The translations under genes and the position numbers were made by a program. A model generated the notes under the pieces. That model was given only the letters and a program-made list of their open reading frames with translations. It searched no databases and had not been told where the DNA came from. Source: Colwellia sp. MB02u-6 (GTDB lineage: Bacteria; Pseudomonadota; Gammaproteobacteria; Enterobacterales; Alteromonadaceae). Taken from it: 64,000 bases of DNA. Shown here one piece after another: positions 57,366 through 64,000 of this stretch (position 1 is the first letter of the stretch; the number at the start of each line of letters is the position of its first letter). The stretch covers positions 372,001 to 436,000 of the forward strand of contig NZ_JACGVG010000036.1 of assembly GCF_014077095.1 (NCBI RefSeq). Direction: 5' to 3'.

Positions 57366-58745
57366 TTAGAAAAACGCTATGGCATCCAGTTGGAATAAAG
57401 CTTCAACGTCACTGATATAGCGTTTGTTAACTAAAAACAACACCACATGGTCTTCTGCTTGAATTCGAGTATCTGAATGGGCAATTAAGACTTCTTCGCC
57501 ACGCACGATTGCACCAATAGTTGTGCCAGGTGGTAACCTAATCTGTTGGATAGTTTTACCCACCACTTTAGATGATTTTTCATCACCTTTAGCGACAATT
57601 TCTATTGCTTCTGCTGCGCCACCACGCAAGCTATAAACATTATTAATATTACCACGGCGCACGTGGGTTAATAGGGCCGAAATAGTGGCGTGTTGCGGTG
57701 AAACGGCAATATCTATATCACTACCATGGACTAAATCAATGTAAGCACTGCGCTGGATTAATACCATAGCTTTGCGTACCCCTAAGCGTTTTGCTAATAA
57801 CGATGACATAATGTTGGCTTCGTCATCGTTGGTGACAGCAATAAAAACATCAAACTGATCAATGTGTTCTTCTAACAGCAACTCTTGATCAGAAGAATCA
57901 CCGGTAAACACTAAGGTGTCGTTTAGCTCAGACGCTAAATAGGCTGCCCGTTTAGCCGAATGCTCGATTAACTTTACTTGGTGGTTTTTTTCTAACAAGC
58001 GCGCTAGACCTGAGCCGATATTACCACCACCGGCGATCATGATTTTTTTATAAGGCGCTTCCAACTTTTGCAGCTCGTTCATTACCGCGCGAATATGAAT
58101 TGAGGCGGCAATAAAGAATACTTCGTCATCGGCTTCAATAACGGTAGTGCCCAGCGGTCGAATAGGTTTACCATTACGATAAATAGCTGCAACCCGGGTA
58201 TCAATATTCGGAATATGTTCGCGCAAAGTAGATAGGGCATGACCTACCAATAAACCCCCGTAATAAGCTTTAACGGCAACTAAACTGACCTTACCTTCAG
58301 CAAATTCTAATACTTGTAGTGCACCCGGGTAATCAATAAGTCGGGCAATATCTCGGGTCACCAGTTGCTCTGGTGCAATAATATGATCTACCGGAATATT
58401 TTTATTTTGAAAGAGTTCTTTTTGATATTTCAGAATTTGACTGGAGCGAATTCGGGCAATTTTATTTGCGGTATTAAATAGCGAATAACAAATTTGGCAA
58501 GCAATCATGTTGGTAGCATCGTCGTTGGTTACTGCAACAACGAGTTCGGCATCTTCTGCGCCAGCTTGTTTTAGTACATCAGGGTGAGAGCCGTGACCAA
58601 CAACAACACGCAAGTCCATTTTGTCTTGTAATTCACGCAAGGTTTCACTACTAGTGTCTATTAGCGTAATTTCGTTTTTTTCACCAACGAGGTTTTCTGC
58701 TAATGTTCCACCAACTTGCCCAGCACCAATAATTATAATTTTCAT
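57366..58745 (-). CDS. trkA: Trk potassium transport regulator TrkA
   Basis: This 459-residue peripheral membrane protein has two RCK units. Each has an NAD(H)-binding Rossmann fold ([15 protein letters not shown] at the start, [16 protein letters not shown] near 233) and a TrkA-C domain. It gates TrkH in response to nucleotides. It is the last gene of def-fmt-rsmB-trkA on the minus strand, 27 bp after rsmB. Confidence 0.97.
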   Translation of the reverse strand: MKIIIIGAGQVGGTLAENLVGEKNEITLIDTSSETLRELQDKMDLRVVVGHGSHPDVLKQAGAEDAELVVAVTNDDATNMIACQICYSLFNTANKIARIRSSQILKYQKELFQNKNIPVDHIIAPEQLVTRDIARLIDYPGALQVLEFAEGKVSLVAVKAYYGGLLVGHALSTLREHIPNIDTRVAAIYRNGKPIRPLGTTVIEADDEVFFIAASIHIRAVMNELQKLEAPYKKIMIAGGGNIGSGLARLLEKNHQVKLIEHSAKRAAYLASELNDTLVFTGDSSDQELLLEEHIDQFDVFIAVTNDDEANIMSSLLAKRLGVRKAMVLIQRSAYIDLVHGSDIDIAVSPQHATISALLTHVRRGNINNVYSLRGGAAEAIEIVAKGDEKSSKVVGKTIQQIRLPPGTTIGAIVRGEEVLIAHSDTRIQAEDHVVLFLVNKRYISDVEALFQLDAIAFF

Positions 58746-58772
58746 TTAAGATTGCTTTTATTGTTGTTTTTA

Positions 58773-60086
58773 CTATGATTTTTTAATGAGTTTGGCGTAG
58801 TAAAAACCGTCCATTGAATTGTCGTTAGACAGGATCTGCCAACCAATATCATCTACATTATTGGTTATCGCGATATGTTCCACATCTGAATTTTCAGCAA
58901 CAAAACGTTGAACTTGCTGACTATTTTCTTCTGGTAATACACTGCATGTTGCATACAGCAAAGTACCACCGGGTTTTAATAAAGACCATACATTTTTTAA
59001 TATATCTTGTTGTAAATCAGTTAATACCGCAATGTCTTGGCTTTTACGTAACCATTTAATATCAGGGTGTCTGCGTATGACACCGGTACCAGAACACGGA
59101 GCGTCAAGTAAAATGCGATCAAATAGTTCTCCATTCCACCACTTGTCTGGTGTGGCGGCATCAGCGGTAATCACCTTTGCTTGTAGGTTCAGACGTTGTA
59201 GGTTTTCATATACTCTCAGCAAGCGCGACTCTTCAATATCAATGGCGGTTAGCGCTTTTATTTTTGGACTATATTCAAGTATATGACAGGTTTTTCCACC
59301 TGGGGCGGCACAACAATCAAGTACATTGTCATCTGGCTGACAATCAAGTAAAAGTGCGGCTTGTTGTGCGGCACCGTCTTGAATTGATACCCAACCTAGC
59401 TGAAATCCAGGCAACTTATTGACATCGATAGCGTCAGTTAAACGTATCGCAGATGACTTTTCATCGACATAGGCATAATCAATTTTTTCAGCCACTAATA
59501 AAGTCAGGTATTCATCAATACTATGGTGTAGGACATTAACGCGCAACCACATCGGTGGTTTTTGCATATTTGCTTTGAGAATATCCTGCCAACTATCAGG
59601 GTAACCACTTTGTAGTTTTTTAATAAACCAAGAGGGGTGGTTAAAGGCGACCGCTTCTGGAAGCTTGTGAGGTTCAGCGGCTAGGCTTTTATCTGCTAAT
59701 TGTGTTTGCTGGCGTTGGAAATTTCTTAATACGCCATTAATCACCCCTTTTAAATGGTCGCATTTTAATGGTTTACAGGCGGAAACGGTTTCATTAAATG
59801 CGGCGTGATCTGGTATGCGGGTATACTTAATTTGATAAATCCCAACCAGTAATAAAAAGTGACCAACGCGTTGTTTGCCGCTAAAAGGTTTTTTAATAAA
59901 GTCACGAACATCATGTTCAAGCTCAGGTAAATGTCTTAATACGCCATAGCAAAGCTCTTGTAGTAGCCCTTTATCTTTAATATCTATTTTTGCGATTTGT
60001 TGTGGTAGCTCGTCTGACAAACTACGGCCTTTATCAACAACGGCAAAGGTACAGCGAGCAGCCAGTGCTCTAAGGTTAGCGGCCAT
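58773..60086 (-). CDS. rsmB: 16S rRNA (cytosine967-C5)-methyltransferase
   Basis: This 437-residue protein has a NusB-like N-terminal RNA-binding domain and a SAM methyltransferase domain. Motifs include DCCAAPGGKTCHIL, LLDAPCSGTGVIRRHPD and LLYATCSVLPEEN; the Cys of the last is the catalytic one. I use ATG 60086 (MAANLRALAA), two bases after the fmt stop. A longer frame from 60149 would overlap fmt and adds nothing conserved. Confidence 0.96.
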   Translation of the reverse strand: MAANLRALAARCTFAVVDKGRSLSDELPQQIAKIDIKDKGLLQELCYGVLRHLPELEHDVRDFIKKPFSGKQRVGHFLLLVGIYQIKYTRIPDHAAFNETVSACKPLKCDHLKGVINGVLRNFQRQQTQLADKSLAAEPHKLPEAVAFNHPSWFIKKLQSGYPDSWQDILKANMQKPPMWLRVNVLHHSIDEYLTLLVAEKIDYAYVDEKSSAIRLTDAIDVNKLPGFQLGWVSIQDGAAQQAALLLDCQPDDNVLDCCAAPGGKTCHILEYSPKIKALTAIDIEESRLLRVYENLQRLNLQAKVITADAATPDKWWNGELFDRILLDAPCSGTGVIRRHPDIKWLRKSQDIAVLTDLQQDILKNVWSLLKPGGTLLYATCSVLPEENSQQVQRFVAENSDVEHIAITNNVDDIGWQILSNDNSMDGFYYAKLIKKS

Positions 60087-60088
60087 AA

Positions 60089-61090
60089 TTAAGTTAACTC
60101 TTGTTGAGGCTGTATTAGCCGATTGATTGATTGGCCTTGGGTAAACCAATCTGCTTTGCCATTGAGTATGTCAGCCACGGCTAAGGCTTTTTTCCCTGGC
60201 AGTTGTAATATTTCAAGTCTTAAAGCATTGACTGTTGTGGCGACCACAATACCTTGTTTATCACAGCTTATAATAGTGCCAGGAAGCTGCTGATGCTCAA
60301 GTTCAATAACGCTAGCTTGCCAAACCCGAATACGGTGTTGTTGACTGTTGTCATCAAAGGTAAATTGCGCCACAGGCCATGGAATGTAAGCTCTGATTTT
60401 CCGATCAAGTATGCTTGCGGGTTGTTGCCAATCTAACTCCGCATCTGCTTTATCAAGTTTGGCAGCATGAGTGGCTTTTAGATTATTTTGGGGTTGACGT
60501 TGATATTTGCCTAAAGTCATCAAGGCTAAGGTGTCTAATAATGCTTTTGGACCTAATTCAGCTAACTTGTCGTATAAACTTGCACTAGTGTCTTTTAGGT
60601 TAATGTCACAAGTTTCGGTTAATATCATATCACCGGTATCTAGGCCTTTATCCATTTGCATTATGGTAACGCCAGTTTGTGAGTCACCCGCTTCTAAGGC
60701 ACGTTGAATCGGTGCAGCACCACGCCATTTAGGCAAGATAGAACCATGAACATTAATACAGCCTAATCTGGGTGTCTGTAAAATTACTGTCGGCAATAAT
60801 AAACCATAAGCAACCACTACCATGACATCTGCCTGGTAATTTTCCAGCGTTAACTGTGCTTGTTCAGCTTTAAAATTCACCGGCTGCTGAACTGGAATGT
60901 TGTGCGCTAGGGCTAATAGTTTAGTTGCACAAGCCGTGAGCTTTTTACCGCGGCCAGCCGGTTTATCGGGCGGGCAATAAACCGCAACAATGTTGTGCTC
61001 TGAGTGAATTAGCGCCGCTAAATGTTGCGCGGCAAAGTCAGGGGTACCAGCAAAAATGATATTTAATGGTGTAGTTACGGCATTGGGCAA
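60089..61090 (-). CDS. fmt: methionyl-tRNA formyltransferase
   Basis: This protein of about 333 residues formylates initiator Met-tRNA. It has NIIFAGTPDFAAQHLAAL near the N-terminus, the active-site INVHGSILPKWRGAAPIQRA, and a C-terminal tRNA-binding OB-like domain. No ATG or GTG is available before the conserved region. A TTG at 61090 has GGA seven bases before it and fits best. Another TTG at 61102 has no ribosome site. A 48-bp inverted repeat separates the start from def. Confidence 0.95.
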   Translation of the reverse strand: MPNAVTTPLNIIFAGTPDFAAQHLAALIHSEHNIVAVYCPPDKPAGRGKKLTACATKLLALAHNIPVQQPVNFKAEQAQLTLENYQADVMVVVAYGLLLPTVILQTPRLGCINVHGSILPKWRGAAPIQRALEAGDSQTGVTIMQMDKGLDTGDMILTETCDINLKDTSASLYDKLAELGPKALLDTLALMTLGKYQRQPQNNLKATHAAKLDKADAELDWQQPASILDRKIRAYIPWPVAQFTFDDNSQQHRIRVWQASVIELEHQQLPGTIISCDKQGIVVATTVNALRLEILQLPGKKALAVADILNGKADWFTQGQSINRLIQPQQELT

Positions 61091-61112
61091 AGGAGTTTCC
61101 AAAATGCAATTG

Positions 61113-61160
61113 ATACCAATTGAAATAAATAATCGCTCATTTACTTAATTTAATTGGTAT
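61113..61160. repeat. 48-bp inverted repeat in the def-fmt gap
   Basis: ATACCAATT (61113-61121) and AATTGGTAT (61152-61160) are perfect 9-bp arms around a 30-base centre. From memory, ATACCAATT-ended elements are common between genes in Alteromonadales genomes, but no second copy is seen in this window. Confidence 0.65.
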
Positions 61161-61183
61161 GAGTTATAAAAGAGCTATGACAC

Positions 61184-61699
61184 TTAAGCGTTGGCATTAT
61201 CCAAACGCGCTTCTTTTTCTAATTTCTTTTTGAATCGCTGGCGTTTAAGTGGTGACAAATAGTCAACAAATAAGATGCCATTAAGATGATCTAGTTCATG
61301 TTGAATACAAATAGCTAATAGCTCTTCACCGTCTAAAGTAAAGGCTTTGCCATTTTCATCAAGGGCGGTAACTGTGACATCAATACTACGGTCAACTTTG
61401 GCATAACAGCCGGGTACTGATAAACAACCTTCTTCATTAATAATGGTGTCATTACTTTTATGGGTGATTTCAGGATTTATTAACACATAAGGGTGTTCTT
61501 TATTTTCTGAAACATCAATAACGACAATTCGTTGGTGAATATCAACTTGAGTTGCCGCCAAACCAACACCATTTTCATCATACATGGTTTCAAACATGTT
61601 ACTGATAATATTACGAATTTCATCGTTAACTTCAGTTACAGGTTGCGCTTTTGTTCTTAATTTCTCATCAGGAAATCGTAATACAGGTAAAATAGCCAT
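61184..61699 (-). CDS. def: peptide deformylase
   Basis: This 171-residue metalloenzyme removes the N-formyl group from new proteins. All three motifs are present: [15 protein letters not shown] (metal Cys) and QHELDHLNG (two metal His and catalytic Glu). It is first in the def-fmt-rsmB-trkA group and is divergent from the LysM gene. Confidence 0.98.
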   Translation of the reverse strand: MAILPVLRFPDEKLRTKAQPVTEVNDEIRNIISNMFETMYDENGVGLAATQVDIHQRIVVIDVSENKEHPYVLINPEITHKSNDTIINEEGCLSVPGCYAKVDRSIDVTVTALDENGKAFTLDGEELLAICIQHELDHLNGILFVDYLSPLKRQRFKKKLEKEARLDNANA

Positions 61700-61815
61700 A
61701 ATTTATCAAAAGAATTCGCGAAATGTCGCATAGAGTGTTATGTTTCAATTTTAGCCATTAATTATAGTTAATCATAGTGGTTTAGGATAAAACCTCTAAT
61801 AATAAGGAAATTAAC

Positions 61816-62904
61816 ATGCTACTAAGAGTTTTATCCTTGCTATTTGGTATTGCTCTGTCAGTTTCTTTAATGGCCAATGAGTTAGCATTAAAGCCAGATG
61901 CTCCAAAATCTTATATTGTTAAGAAAGGTGACACCTTGTGGGATATATCAGGTGTATTTCTCAATCAACCTTGGTTGTGGCCTAAGTTATGGCGTCTTAA
62001 TCCTGAGATTAATAACCCACATTTAATTTACCCTGGGGATGAGTTGCTGCTAGTATTTGATGTCCAAGGCCAACCCATGCTGGTTAAAGGCAAGCCTGAA
62101 CTTAAATGGTCACCTAAAGTACGTAAACAATTAAAAGACCAAAACCCCGTTAGTACATTACCTTTGCATGTTATTGCGCCCTATATTCGCTATGATACCG
62201 TGATGAGTTTATCTGAGTTAGCCGGCTTACCTCATATTATTGGCAGTGAGGAAGGCTATAAATCAAGTGTTGATGGCTTTAAAGTTTATATTAATAGCGA
62301 TCTCATCGTTGGTCAAAGTTACGGGATTTACCATAAAGCTGATGCCATTGTTGATCCCGAAACACAGCAAAACTTGGGTTATAATATTCGACTTATTGGC
62401 ACCGGCAAGGCACTACAAAGTGGCAATATGAGTAAGCAGCAGCCAAGCACTATTTTTGTTGATGGTGCAAAACGCGAAATTCGTTCTGGTGCCTATGTTA
62501 TGCCAGTCAATGTTGAGCAAGACTACCCTTCTATTTTTACCATGCGAGCAGGTGCTAAGAGCACTGACGGTTTAATTATTAGCTCGGTGACCAAACTACG
62601 TGAATTTGCTAAATTTGACGTGATAATGATTAATAAAGGCAATAGCCAAGCCGTACAAGCTGGCGATGTGTTAACGGTTAGTCGAAAAAGCCCCGGCGTT
62701 ATTGAAACAGACTATGGACCCCAATACAGTAAAGACACTTCTCATTGGAACAAAATAGCCAATAACAGCTATTCAGATTACGATATGCCAGCCGAAGTAA
62801 TCGGCAAAGTGATGGTATTTAAAGTTTATGACAAGGTCAGTATGGCGTTAATTATTAATGCTGAAAAGCCATTAAGAGTACTTGATGGAGTTACTGCACC
62901 CTAG
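61816..62904 (+). CDS. LysM-domain envelope protein
   Basis: This 362-residue protein has a signal peptide (to about residue 20, SLMA-NEL) and one LysM domain at about 34-80 (YIVKKGDTLWDIS, NPEINNPHLIYPGDELLL), which binds peptidoglycan glycan. The remaining 280 residues are of the type seen in LysM proteins encoded just before dprA in Shewanella and relatives; their function is unknown to me. AATAAGGAAA lies before the start. Confidence 0.92.
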   Translation: MLLRVLSLLFGIALSVSLMANELALKPDAPKSYIVKKGDTLWDISGVFLNQPWLWPKLWRLNPEINNPHLIYPGDELLLVFDVQGQPMLVKGKPELKWSPKVRKQLKDQNPVSTLPLHVIAPYIRYDTVMSLSELAGLPHIIGSEEGYKSSVDGFKVYINSDLIVGQSYGIYHKADAIVDPETQQNLGYNIRLIGTGKALQSGNMSKQQPSTIFVDGAKREIRSGAYVMPVNVEQDYPSIFTMRAGAKSTDGLIISSVTKLREFAKFDVIMINKGNSQAVQAGDVLTVSRKSPGVIETDYGPQYSKDTSHWNKIANNSYSDYDMPAEVIGKVMVFKVYDKVSMALIINAEKPLRVLDGVTAP

Positions 62905-62937
62905 CCCTAAAATTGGGCCACGCTTAAGGAGAAGCAA

Positions 62938-64000
62938 GTGGCAAACACTAGTAACAGGGTAACGTTGAAGTTAACTTTAACGCATTATTGGCTAGCAGTG
63001 AAAGCTATTCCACGGTTAGCCAATTATAAAAAAATTGCACTAGTCGAAAAATTTGGTTTAACAGCTTTATTCGCGGCGACTACTGACTTAACGCTGTCAG
63101 GCCTCACTAGTCCACAGCAAGCTGCAATAAATTTTCCTGCCTGGGATTTATTGATAAAAATAATTTCTGATTCAAGTCACTGTCAAAGTCAAATTATTAC
63201 CTTTGATGATCCCCTATACCCACAATTATTAAAAGAAATTTATGATCCACCACTAGTGCTTTTTGTTCGTGGTAATGTGGATTTATTGTTATTACCTAAA
63301 ATTGCCATTGTCGGTAGCCGTAATGCCAGTATATCAGGTAGAGAGATTGCTTATAATTTGGCGGGTCAGTTAACAACTCAATTCGTTGTCACTAGTGGTT
63401 TAGCATTAGGTATTGACGGACAAGCGCATTTAGGGGCTCTATATCAGCAGGGCTATACTATTGCTGTGGTAGCAACAGGGCTAGATATAACCTATCCCGC
63501 TCGCCATAAAAAATTACAAAAAGATATTGTTGAAAAAAAGGGGTTAATCATTAGCGAGTTCCCCCCGGGTATCGTACCTAAGCCGGGACATTTTCCAAAG
63601 CGAAATCGTTTAATAAGCGGTTTAAGTTTGGGGGTTTTGGTCGTTGAAGCGTCTTTAAAAAGCGGTTCATTGATCACGGCGCGTTGTGCCTTAGAACAAG
63701 GCCGAGAAGTATTTGCTATACCTAGCTCTATTTATAATGTGCAGGCGAAAGGTTGTCATTGGTTAATTAAACAAGGCGCTAAGTTGGTCGAAGACACCAG
63801 CGATATAGTGGACGAGTTTCAAGAGTTCGCGACAGAGAATGTAAACTTAAGTAGAAACAAAGTGAAAGATAATTTAGCAGAAAAAAGTGAAAAACAGCAC
63901 TTGTGTAACGATCCAATGTTAGCTAGTGTGGGGTATGAAATTACACCCGTAGATTTAGTGGTTTCGCGCAGTAAACTACCGATAGACGTAGTGCTAACTC
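62938..64000 (+). CDS. dprA: DNA processing protein DprA, partial (runs off the right edge)
   Basis: The frame opens with GTG at 62938 after AAGGAG and is open to the window end (354 codons). It has an N-terminal helical part, then the Rossmann-like core with IVGSRNAS, SGLALGIDGQAHLGAL, ATGLDITYPARHK, SEFPPG and FPKRNRLISGLS. VVEASLKSGSLITARCALEQGREVFAIP follows in family order. The last part seen (VVSRSKLPIDVVL) starts the C-terminal winged helix. DprA loads RecA on incoming single-stranded DNA in transformation. It lies 33 bp after the LysM gene, so they are probably cotranscribed. Confidence 0.95.
   Translation, partial: MANTSNRVTLKLTLTHYWLAVKAIPRLANYKKIALVEKFGLTALFAATTDLTLSGLTSPQQAAINFPAWDLLIKIISDSSHCQSQIITFDDPLYPQLLKEIYDPPLVLFVRGNVDLLLLPKIAIVGSRNASISGREIAYNLAGQLTTQFVVTSGLALGIDGQAHLGALYQQGYTIAVVATGLDITYPARHKKLQKDIVEKKGLIISEFPPGIVPKPGHFPKRNRLISGLSLGVLVVEASLKSGSLITARCALEQGREVFAIPSSIYNVQAKGCHWLIKQGAKLVEDTSDIVDEFQEFATENVNLSRNKVKDNLAEKSEKQHLCNDPMLASVGYEITPVDLVVSRSKLPIDVVLT

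Overview
The window is a core chromosomal segment of an AT-rich marine gammaproteobacterium. Gene order and protein sequences fit the Alteromonadales, most likely a Colwelliaceae member (Colwellia or Thalassotalea type). This assignment comes from gene order and protein character, not from a database match. The segment holds the replication origin region: rpmH-rnpA-yidD-yidC and mnmE on one side of dnaA-dnaN-recF-gyrB, and mioC, oriC, mnmG-rsmG-parA-parB and the F1Fo ATP synthase operon beyond. No tRNA, rRNA, intact insertion sequence, prophage or CRISPR array was found.

Layout. 1-4.6 kb: a partial small lipoprotein, a DUF1328 membrane peptide and a large TonB-dependent receptor, then about 1 kb without a convincing gene. 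4.6-9 kb: glmU, a DeoR-type regulator and glmS (amino-sugar and cell-wall precursor supply). 9.2-18.5 kb: a block between glmU and atpC, which are neighbours in many gammaproteobacteria. It holds tex, a DcaP-like porin, an orphan acetyl-CoA-synthetase C-terminal-like domain, a secreted S9 dipeptidyl peptidase, yceI with a cytochrome b561, a DksA/TraR zinc-finger protein, a YdcH-like protein and an unrecognised 38-residue ORF. 18.8-30.3 kb (minus strand): atpIBEFHAGDC, parAB, rsmG and mnmG. 30.3-30.7 kb: oriC with three perfect DnaA boxes and dense GATC sites. 30.7-36.4 kb: mioC, a broken Sel1-like gene, mnmE, and the rpmH-rnpA-yidD-yidC group. 36.5-43 kb (plus strand): the dnaA promoter region and dnaA-dnaN-recF-gyrB, with two perfect parS sites inside recF. 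43.3-51.3 kb: glyQ-glyS, a secreted M28-type peptidase and a CHASE3-PAS-GGDEF-EAL protein. 51.4-64 kb: tusA, slt, pepQ, yigZ, trkH, then trkA, rsmB, fmt and def on the minus strand, and a LysM protein followed by dprA, which runs off the window end.

How the parts work together. DnaA, DnaN, GyrB, oriC and ParAB with parS make up initiation and origin segregation. RnpA, YidD, YidC, RpmH, MnmE, MnmG, RsmG, GlyQS, RsmB, Fmt and Def serve translation, RNA modification and membrane insertion. ATP synthase, TrkA/TrkH and cytochrome b561 handle ion and electron flow. The TonB receptor, porin and secreted peptidases suggest use of peptides and other polymers from the sea. The less ordinary items are the orphan acyl-CoA-synthetase-like domain and its paired palindromic operators, the 38-residue ORF with a structured repeat beside it, the parS pair in recF, a nonsense-interrupted Sel1 gene, an altered metal ligand in the M28 peptidase, and several small inverted or dispersed repeats. 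I did not find a clearly new multi-gene system.
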